From a virus: a stretch of DNA of 35,763 nucleotides. Where the stretch lies: the IMG/VR virus record IMGVR_UViG_3300021961_000296, positions 1 through 35,763 of that record; one strand, given 5' to 3'. Below, in pieces: positions 6,633 to 11,632 of this stretch (position 1 is its first letter; each line of letters begins with the position of its first letter). Under the pieces are notes generated by a model. That model did not search any database, was not told the DNA's origin, and saw nothing but the letters and a program-made list of their open reading frames with translations. Made by a program: the position numbers and the translations under genes.

Positions 6633-6663
6633 CTAGTTAAGCACTGGAACCGTGCTTAACTAG
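6633..6663. repeat. 12-bp inverted repeat over the amidotransferase stop codon
   Basis: CTAGTTAAGCAC (6633-6644) is the exact reverse complement of GTGCTTAACTAG (6652-6663), with a 7-base loop. The minus-strand stop codon (6637-6639) lies inside the left arm, so the last codons and the stop form a hairpin. It is adjacent to the terminator but is not itself followed by T residues. Confidence 0.8.
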
Positions 6664-7479
6664 ATAAGAGTTCCACTGCGTAGCAGTGAACTCGCAGACA
6701 CCGCCGAACTCACTTTCAAATAAGTCTTTGATGTCATGATAGCTGAGACGCTTAAGCTGCTGAATCTCGAAGCCTGAATAGGCTGAGAGTTCATGCAGTC
6801 CGATTTCTATACCGTCCTCAACAGTTGAGTAAGTATAGTAATCTTCGTCATCAATTGTGTCATAATTATCATACCAACCATGTCCTGTGAAGTAGGAAGT
6901 GTTGGTGTATTTATAACTAATACCACAATGGTTTGTGTTAGAAAACCATGTGCCGTCTAACCACGAACCTTCTTTTTCGTTAACAATGTACCATTGTTTA
7001 CGAAGGTTCGGATTGGTTGTGAGAAACGCAAGTTTACTCCAACCAATTATGTCACCGACATACTCAAGCATGTACTGGTCATCAAGCCACGTAGGACGCA
7101 TGTAGCGTAACCATGTGTTGATGAACATACGTGTGTCTGAAATGTCCGACGTGTCGGGCGTTTCGACACAGTCGATTATGCCGTTGTGTGCCATGACTGT
7201 ATGATTGTCAACGTTGAATGGGTGAGTGTTTGCAAGGCAAACAGAACCATGAGTTGCAATACGACAATGTACAAGTATCGGTGACGATACGCTGTACTTG
7301 TCGAATACAGACAAAGCAATCTTGACAAAGTCGTCTTTGTCAAGAGTTTTGTAGGTGCGTATGGTTTTAGTTTCATCTATGAAACTAATACCTGCACCGT
7401 CTGAATTGGTATTCCACATATCGGTCAAAGTCGACTTGTCGAGTTTGTTACCGATTGGGGAAAGTGCGATTACACACAT
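6637..7479 (-). CDS. class II (Ntn) glutamine amidotransferase
   Basis: A 280-residue protein starting MCVIALSPIG. Cys2 becomes the N-terminal nucleophile after Met removal. Conserved blocks follow: NSDGAGISF (25-33), HCRIATHGSV with Arg73 and His77, NTHPF (84-88), AHNGII (97-102) and SDT (114-116). These are the glutamine-binding residues of class II amidotransferases, which release ammonia from glutamine. The C-terminal 100 residues are acidic and Tyr-rich, with no synthetase domain, so the acceptor enzyme must be separate. It overlaps the end of the amidoligase gene by 10 bases, which makes that enzyme the obvious partner. The DNA is full of perfect inverted repeats (for example 7321-7344 and 6964-7010). 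Confidence 0.85.
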   Translation of the reverse strand: MCVIALSPIGNKLDKSTLTDMWNTNSDGAGISFIDETKTIRTYKTLDKDDFVKIALSVFDKYSVSSPILVHCRIATHGSVCLANTHPFNVDNHTVMAHNGIIDCVETPDTSDISDTRMFINTWLRYMRPTWLDDQYMLEYVGDIIGWSKLAFLTTNPNLRKQWYIVNEKEGSWLDGTWFSNTNHCGISYKYTNTSYFTGHGWYDNYDTIDDEDYYTYSTVEDGIEIGLHELSAYSGFEIQQLKRLSYHDIKDLFESEFGGVCEFTATQWNSYLVKHGSSA

Positions 7480-8540
7480 GCGATATATCCTTTCTCTACT
7501 AAGTAGTCGTATAAGTATTCGTACTCATGTCTCATGAGTGAGACATGTGCTAAATAAGCGTATAGCTTATGTGCACCGTCACGTGCCATATCTTGATATG
7601 TCAACGTGTTGAAGTACTTGTGCATAGATTCTAAGAACTCTATGTTCTTAGCTATACGTTCAAATCGAAGATTGCTACGAAAGTAGCGGTGTTCGATTGT
7701 ATAGCTACTATCTGCTAATGCACCACGATTAGGAAAACCACCTTTACGTTTTGCAATGACTGCAATAGGGTGGTTTGGTTTTTGCAGATAGCACCATTCG
7801 GCGTCTTCGCCGATTGATCTTTGTGCTATATCTGCAATTAATCCTGGATTCTGGTAATGAAACTGAATCCATGCGTATGCAGTAGTAAGTGACAAGCCTG
7901 ATTTATTTATGTGAACATGTGCACCTGCACTGTTTGCATAAAAACCTTTGAATCGCTCTCTTGCGTAAGCAAAGGCGATTTTAAGGTCGATAGTAGCTTT
8001 CTTGAAAGCTGCTGCCGTAAATGGTGCAGTTACAAATTCGACGTCAACTGTAGCGTCTTCTTTGGCTATGCAAAATACAGGACTTGTACTGTATTTTGAA
8101 CCGAATGCAGCGTTGAGTTGTGTTAGAAACTCCATAGTGTTATCAAAGTCACTACCGTTACGATATTCGACTTCTAGTTCTAGTCCCATGACTATGGGGC
8201 TAGAAGTAGTGAGAGTTGAAATGGGTAACCATTTGAACTCTCCGTCGATTACGTCTAGGTACATACCACCAAAGGGTTTGTAACCATAGTTCCAAAGTTG
8301 TGGATAATCGGTTTCGACATAGCAGTCATAGTTCTCACAATTTTCACACCTGTGAACTAATTCACAGTTGTATTCACATTCGTGAAAGCCTGACAATGAT
8401 TCTCCACAGTCACAATCACTTGTTCTGACATTTGGATAATCTGCACAGTCTTCGTGGTAATACCATGTTTCACCACATTCGTCATTTCCGTAGGAAATAG
8501 CACCATGTGGTAAACCAATGGTTTGGTTAGTAGTTGTCAT
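7470..8540 (-). CDS. Amidoligase_2-type COOH-NH2 ligase with Cys-rich N-terminus
   Basis: A 356-residue protein from the ATG at 8540. This start has AGAGGAG seven bases upstream; the ATG at 8546 is too close to it. Residues 22-73 hold nine Cys and three or more His (CDCGES, HECEYNC, HRCENCENYDC), probably a zinc module. The ligase domain follows: MGLELEVE (118-125), EDATVDVEFVTAPF (161-174), AGAHVHINKSGL (205-216) and EHRYFRSNL (283-291). These are the Glu, His and Arg motifs of glutamine-synthetase-fold amidoligases, which form amide bonds using ATP. Such enzymes are known to pair with class II amidotransferases in phages and bacteria. The substrate is not known. Confidence 0.8.
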   Translation of the reverse strand: MTTTNQTIGLPHGAISYGNDECGETWYYHEDCADYPNVRTSDCDCGESLSGFHECEYNCELVHRCENCENYDCYVETDYPQLWNYGYKPFGGMYLDVIDGEFKWLPISTLTTSSPIVMGLELEVEYRNGSDFDNTMEFLTQLNAAFGSKYSTSPVFCIAKEDATVDVEFVTAPFTAAAFKKATIDLKIAFAYARERFKGFYANSAGAHVHINKSGLSLTTAYAWIQFHYQNPGLIADIAQRSIGEDAEWCYLQKPNHPIAVIAKRKGGFPNRGALADSSYTIEHRYFRSNLRFERIAKNIEFLESMHKYFNTLTYQDMARDGAHKLYAYLAHVSLMRHEYEYLYDYLVEKGYIACV

Positions 8541-8781
8541 TAGCATACTCCTCTGAGTTATCTGAATTAGTTCTGCGTAAATCTGCAAAATTAATTTGTA
8601 TATTGAACGTTACCTCTGCCTTATAATTTGGGGCTGGGGTACGCATTACACAGTCGATAATATTGATAAAGCGTGGAAGTACTTGTACTTCATCACGCAA
8701 AGAATTAGCAATCAACGATTGCAATTCTTTATAATCAAACACGACTGATTGTGTTTGAATGTCAACGTGTACTTTTGGCAT
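8527..8781 (-). CDS. small unknown protein of the amidoligase cassette
   Basis: An 84-residue protein: a beta-like start (PKVHVDIQTQSVVFDY), a helix (KELQSLIANSLRDEV), then strands (YKAEVTFNIQINFADL) and an acidic, disordered SDNSEEYANDNY end. I do not recognise a family. It has the strong ribosome site GTTAGGAGGT, which also codes for the end of the preceding gene, and it overlaps the amidoligase start by 14 bases. It could be the target, carrier or partner of the ligase; this is inference from position. Its DNA contains a 14-bp stem with one bulge at 8699-8730 and another inverted repeat at 8736-8757. Confidence 0.6.
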   Translation of the reverse strand: MPKVHVDIQTQSVVFDYKELQSLIANSLRDEVQVLPRFINIIDCVMRTPAPNYKAEVTFNIQINFADLRRTNSDNSEEYANDNY

Positions 8782-8783
8782 AT

Positions 8784-9077
8784 TTAACCTCCTAACTTTA
8801 CAAATGCCAACATTGATTCAACGTCGATTTGGACATTGTCCGAATCGGCGTTGTAGATACGAACTAGGTCACGTATGACTTTTTCGTATGTATCGCAAAT
8901 ACTTGTGTATTTGACGAAGTCATTATCGTCAAGTAATTCCATTTGAATTACATTGACGATTGCGTTACGCTTGTCGGCATATGTGCCGATAAGTGCTAAC
9001 GTATTTCTGACATTAGACGTGTCACGTTCTGCACTTGCATAGCGTGGATCACAGTCATCAAATGATAATCTACTCAT
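8784..9077 (-). CDS. small unknown acidic helical protein
   Basis: A 97-residue protein with many Asp residues and mostly helical sequence (RNAIVNVIQMELLDDND, ICDTYEKVIRDLVRIYN, VESMLAFVKLGG). It ends in Gly-Gly. A free C-terminal Gly-Gly is the type of end that ligases modify in ubiquitin-like and pupylation-like systems. Here, however, the GGAGGT of the next ribosome site encodes those residues, so the ending may be incidental. The start follows GTTAGGAGGT and overlaps the stop of the membrane peptide gene (ATGA). The family is unknown. Its DNA holds near-perfect hairpins at 8825-8847 and 8970-8993. Confidence 0.6.
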   Translation of the reverse strand: MSRLSFDDCDPRYASAERDTSNVRNTLALIGTYADKRNAIVNVIQMELLDDNDFVKYTSICDTYEKVIRDLVRIYNADSDNVQIDVESMLAFVKLGG

Positions 9078-9217
9078 TTCAACCTCCTAACAGTTGTATT
9101 ATACCATTTATCTAATTTTTCTAGTGTTCGCAGTATCCACGCTTGGATACTGAACACTAGATGTGTCGCCATAAGCGACATGAATAAGCAACCAATTAGT
9201 GGTATGTAATTATCCAT
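9074..9217 (-). CDS. 47-residue single-pass membrane peptide
   Basis: The ORF starts MDNYIPLIGCLFMSLMATHL and continues with a hydrophobic-amphipathic helix (VFSIQAWILRTLEKL) to a basic VRRLK end. That gives one membrane helix with a cytoplasmic basic tail. The stop overlaps the next ATG by four bases (ATGA), and the ribosome site of the next gene lies within its last codons, as for its neighbours. This tight packing supports a real gene. It could anchor the ligase products or complex at the membrane. The coding DNA contains a 16-bp stem with a two-base bulge at 9121-9160. Confidence 0.55.
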   Translation of the reverse strand: MDNYIPLIGCLFMSLMATHLVFSIQAWILRTLEKLDKWYNTTVRRLK

Positions 9218-9222
9218 GATAA

Positions 9223-9357
9223 TTATCCCACTAAGCTAGAGACACACTTGTGTGTTTCTAGCTGATTAGTTGCAACTTTTGCATTGCAAAGGTTGCAAAG
9301 TTGACTCACTAAGTCGTCAACTAAGTTACCTGTTACGTATTCGTCGATTTGCCACAT
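9223..9357 (-). CDS. 44-residue Cys/His peptide, first gene of the cassette
   Basis: The ORF starts MWQIDEYVTGNLVDDLVSQL and has CNLC, then H and C (C-x2-C-x11-H-x-C), a possible single zinc knuckle. The ATG at 9357 has the same strong ribosome site as its neighbours (GTTAGGAGGT). It ends six bases before the start of the membrane peptide. It is the most upstream convincing gene of the minus-strand cassette. A small regulator or adaptor is possible. No family is recognised. Almost the whole coding region is made of inverted repeats (9234-9263, 9270-9298, 9300-9321). Confidence 0.5.
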   Translation of the reverse strand: MWQIDEYVTGNLVDDLVSQLCNLCNAKVATNQLETHKCVSSLVG

Positions 9358-9475
9358 TTTTTACCTCCTAACATGTAGACAATTGCGATTACTTGAACCA
9401 CACTAAAGTAATTAAATAATATTAATGTGGATTCTTTTTGTTCCCATACACCTGTGCAAGCAAACACAGCATAGA

Positions 9476-9500
9476 CCACAAGGAGCTTGCGACTATGTGG
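9476..9500. repeat. hairpin repeat copy 1 (AGGAGCYTGCGACTA loop)
   Basis: CCACA (9476-9480) pairs with TGTGG (9496-9500) around a 15-base loop AGGAGCTTGCGACTA. The loop recurs at 9586-9600, and its core again at 9992-10004, with different stem sequences. In copies 1 and 2 a preceding CATAG could also pair with the CTATG formed at the loop end. Confidence 0.65.
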
Positions 9501-9577
9501 ATCTCTGGGTTTGTGTAGTCGTCGGCTTGCTGTCAAAGCGATTGTGCCAGTTGATGATAAAAATTGTTATGGGCATA

Positions 9578-9608
9578 GATACACAAGGAGCCTGCGACTA
9601 TGTGTATC
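9578..9608. repeat. hairpin repeat copy 2
   Basis: GATACACA (9578-9585) pairs perfectly with TGTGTATC (9601-9608) around AGGAGCCTGCGACTA, the same loop as copy 1 except for one C/T change. Where the left arm differs from copy 1, the right arm differs to match. Confidence 0.7.
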
Positions 9609-9645
9609 ATGTTAGAAGAATTTTTGTTAGCAACAAACGATTGAT

Positions 9646-9675
9646 TTGACAAGTAAACCTTAATGTACATATTTT
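9646..9675 (+). promoter_or_regulatory. possible plus-strand promoter in the structured region
   Basis: A consensus TTGACA (9646-9651) is followed after 18 bases by TATTTT (9670-9675). Transcription would start near 9682 and run through the hairpin-rich segment towards the helicase gene. The -10 is weak. Confidence 0.3.
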
Positions 9676-9859
9676 ATTGGAGCAAAGAGTTTGGAGCGGA
9701 TAGTTGCTTACAGATATACGACCGCAGGGAGATATAGCTGTTGCACTTAGACGTGAACAAAACTTTGTGGAAATATAAATTGGACGTTAGGTTTACGTGT
9801 TTACCGACGATATGGTAGAACAATAGAAACACATTATTATTATTTTTACAAACCTGAAT

Positions 9860-9950
9860 AGATACGAAGTATCTTGCAGCTTGCTGCATATATGGTAGGT
9901 TTGTTAGCGGACACAGCAGCTTGCTGCTTGCAACTTGTTGCATTATGTGT
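9860..9950. repeat. cluster of GAA- and CTTG-loop hairpins
   Basis: In order: AGATAC/GTATCT with a GAA loop (9860-9874); TGCAG/CTGCA with a CTTG loop (9875-9888); AGCAG/CTGCT with a CTTG loop (9915-9928); and TGCAA/TTGCA with a CTTG loop (9929-9942). The last two are enclosed by GGACACA (9909-9915) and TGTGTTC (9946-9952), making a three-way-junction shape. CUUG tetraloops and C(GAA)G triloops are known to be unusually stable. Confidence 0.7.
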
Positions 9951-9984
9951 TCAAGAGACAGACACAAAAAAATAAAGCAAGGGG

Positions 9985-10012
9985 GTAGCGTAGGAGCTTG
10001 CGACACAGCTAC
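9985..10012. repeat. hairpin repeat copy 3
   Basis: GTAGC (9985-9989) pairs with GCTAC (10008-10012). The loop contains AGGAGCTTGCGAC, the conserved core of the other two copies. Confidence 0.55.
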
Positions 10013-10018
10013 AGAGAA

Positions 10019-10076
10019 GTGGCAGGCTGAATCGGTGGAGGACACGAAGTGTCTGGAGACGATTATAAGATGCCAC
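10019..10076. ncRNA. candidate structured RNA: nested three-tier stem
   Basis: GTGGCA (10019-10024) pairs with TGCCAC (10071-10076). Inside it AATCG (10030-10034) pairs with CGATT (10060-10064), and inside that GACAC (10041-10045) pairs with GTGTC (10049-10053) around a GAA loop. The internal loop between the middle and inner stems is symmetric (six bases each side) and G/A rich. No ORF is credible here. It may be a ncRNA domain or a DNA structure. Confidence 0.35.
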
Positions 10077-10129
10077 GCCTCGATATAGAGACAATCCCCA
10101 CACAATTTTTGCGAAAACCCAAACCTTTA

Positions 10130-10310
10130 CATTAAAACCCCAATAAATATAAAGTTATTTAATATAATCAATACATATAAATTTATACCCCCTACAATAG
10201 GTATACCTTTAGTCCACCGTCCCCCTATAAGGGGGGGACGTTGGAGGACTAAATAGGCTTTAGTCGTCCACCCCTTTGGACTAAGTGGACTGGGGGACTA
10301 AACTTAAAAA
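10130..10310. other. candidate replication origin
   Basis: A 60-base AT-rich stretch (10130-10189) precedes three hairpins: TATACC/GGTATA (10185-10205); TTTAGTCC (10208-10215) with GGACTAAA (10246-10253), enclosing CGTCCCCC/GGGGGACG (10218-10240); and TTTAGTC (10259-10265) with GACTAAA (10296-10302), enclosing GTCCAC/GTGGAC. The TTTAGTCCAC unit occurs again at 10398-10407 inside the helicase gene. Repeats plus an AT-rich segment next to a replicative helicase gene are what an iteron-type origin looks like. The role is inferred. Confidence 0.5.
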
Positions 10311-10340
10311 AAAGGCAATAAATAAAGGCGAGGTGGCAAT

Positions 10341-11438
10341 ATGTTAAAAAAAGAACAACTGGACTTAATATTAGAATCCAGACGTAGTCAGGAGGACTTT
10401 AGTCCACTTAATGTGAAAACTGGACTAGAAGTAACACAGATAAAACCCCCTGATTGGTTATTACAAGATTTCATAATGGAAGGCGGATTCACCGTTCTTC
10501 ACTCTGATGCTGGCGTAGGTAAAACGTTCCTGGCACTTGACTGGGCAAACACAATAGCTAATGGCTGGCAATGGTTTAGCAAGGAAAGCGTAAAATCCCC
10601 TGTTTTGTACGTACTTGCTGAAGGAGTGGGATTTCTCGGTGCTCGTGTTACCGCATGGAAGAATAAAAGGAACGCCACCTCGTATCCTCCCGTGCATTAT
10701 TACACGAGTGCCGTCCCACTGTTTGCACCAGTAGGTAAGTTTCCTATGAGAGATCAAGTTGATTTCTTAGAACTTGTGGATAGGCTTGAACCTAAACTTG
10801 TGGTATTTGATACTTTACAGAGATGTACGGTAGGTGCTAACGAAAATTTACAACAAGATATGTCACAAGTCATTTCAATGATTGACACTATACGTCAAAA
10901 CTATGGTGCTGCAATTTTGGCAGTTCATCATGATACAAAATCAGGTGAAGCTATGCGTGGTTCCAGCGTGCTAAAAGCTAGTGCTGATACCACCATACAG
11001 TTGACCAAAAAAGATGAGATTATTGAGATGACTTGTACTAAACAAAAAGATGCAGAGCCATTTAAAGATTGGAACTTAACATTATCCACAGAACCTAAAT
11101 CAGGTTCAGCATTTTTCACTGCTTATCAGCAGGGAGTAAAAGTTAGAGATTATTCTCTCCTACGTGCACTTGCAGATGTTATTACAGTTAGAGGTGAACA
11201 GATTACAAATAAAACATGGCGTGATGCTGCAAACCTTGACGGTGGTAGGTTTGAGAGACCTAAAGCATCTCTTGTTAGAGAAGGACTTGTGGACCAAGCT
11301 GGTGAAGGTAGAGCTAAAACTTATACCATATCAAAAGAAGGTTGGGATATCTTAGAACAACAAAATATGTTGAACTCTAGTTTTAGACCTTTACCTGATA
11401 ACATTAGAGAACAACAACAGTTAATGGAGGACGAGTAA
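10341..11438 (+). CDS. RepA-like replicative helicase (RecA-fold ATPase)
   Basis: A 365-residue protein. The P-loop DAGVGKT is at 56-62, Walker B PKLVVFDTLQR is near 150-160 with Asp157, then AVHHDTKSGEAMRGSS and an ADTTIQL strand. This is the layout of hexameric RepA/RecA-type ATPases used as phage helicases. Residues about 275-335 look like a winged helix (VRGEQITNKTWRDAANL, then GEGRAKTYTISKEGWDIL), perhaps for DNA or origin binding. An origin candidate lies just upstream, and the TTTAGTCC palindrome continues into its first codons. It would work with the primase at 5498. The stop overlaps the next start (TAATG). Confidence 0.75.
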   Translation: MLKKEQLDLILESRRSQEDFSPLNVKTGLEVTQIKPPDWLLQDFIMEGGFTVLHSDAGVGKTFLALDWANTIANGWQWFSKESVKSPVLYVLAEGVGFLGARVTAWKNKRNATSYPPVHYYTSAVPLFAPVGKFPMRDQVDFLELVDRLEPKLVVFDTLQRCTVGANENLQQDMSQVISMIDTIRQNYGAAILAVHHDTKSGEAMRGSSVLKASADTTIQLTKKDEIIEMTCTKQKDAEPFKDWNLTLSTEPKSGSAFFTAYQQGVKVRDYSLLRALADVITVRGEQITNKTWRDAANLDGGRFERPKASLVREGLVDQAGEGRAKTYTISKEGWDILEQQNMLNSSFRPLPDNIREQQQLMEDE

Positions 11439-11611
11439 TGATTAAAAATATACTATTCTATATAAAAAATTTTTTGTTTCGTTACCACGAAACTCCTAAA
11501 GAGATACGTCCTTTCACTTGCTTTATGTGTCATAAGGATTTTGTATTTCCATTTACCAGTCAGGACTACATGGCTTGTAATGATTGCTGGAAAGAGTTAG
11601 GCGAAGATTAA
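11438..11611 (+). CDS. 57-residue zinc-knuckle peptide
   Basis: A short ORF coupled to the helicase stop by TAATG. The N-terminus is hydrophobic and basic (MIKNILFYIKNFLFRYH). It is followed by two CxxC pairs, CFMC and CNDC, about 25 residues apart, and an acidic KELGED end. Paired CxxC knuckles are the usual zinc-ribbon arrangement. It lies between the helicase and terminase genes. Small zinc-ribbon proteins near terminases sometimes aid packaging or endonuclease action, but nothing here proves that. Coding support comes from the spaced cysteines and the stop-start overlap. Confidence 0.5.
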   Translation: MIKNILFYIKNFLFRYHETPKEIRPFTCFMCHKDFVFPFTSQDYMACNDCWKELGED

Positions 11612-11616
11612 TAATC

Positions 11617-11632
11617 TGCTATAGTTTTTGAT
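11617..11632 (+). promoter_or_regulatory. extended -10 promoter for the late operon, probably leaderless
   Basis: TGCTATAGT (11617-11625) is an extended -10. The terminase ATG begins at 11633, exactly 7 bases after the hexamer, the same geometry as at 971-987. No ribosome site precedes that ATG. This would start the long virion-gene transcript at the terminase start codon. Confidence 0.45.

Larger units (their letters stand above)
9358..10340. other. long structured region without a convincing gene
   Basis: About 980 bases with no well-supported ORF. Open frames exist on both strands (minus 9674-10105, minus 9333-9536, plus 9425-9649), but they lack ATG starts, ribosome sites or protein-like composition. 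The minus 9333-9536 frame does contain a membrane-like LILFNYFSVVQVIAIVYMLG stretch and could be a short gene with an unusual start. The sequence is rich in hairpins, listed separately, and becomes AT-rich after 10130 before the origin-like repeats. Any promoter for the minus-strand cassette should also lie here, near 9360-9480, but I cannot identify it. Confidence 0.7.

Noticed and set aside
9333-9536. 67-codon minus-strand frame with a membrane-like stretch
   Set aside because: No ATG and no ribosome site at any likely start. It could be a small membrane gene with an unusual start, but support is too weak.
9425-9649. 74-codon open frame on the plus strand
   Set aside because: No ribosome site; it contains the hairpin repeats read as QGACDYV twice, so its repeat structure comes from the DNA element.
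9674-10105. 143-codon open frame on the minus strand
   Set aside because: It begins at TTG with no ribosome site, its translation is Cys/Leu/Ser-rich without protein-like order, and it runs through the hairpin cluster. Probably a chance frame.
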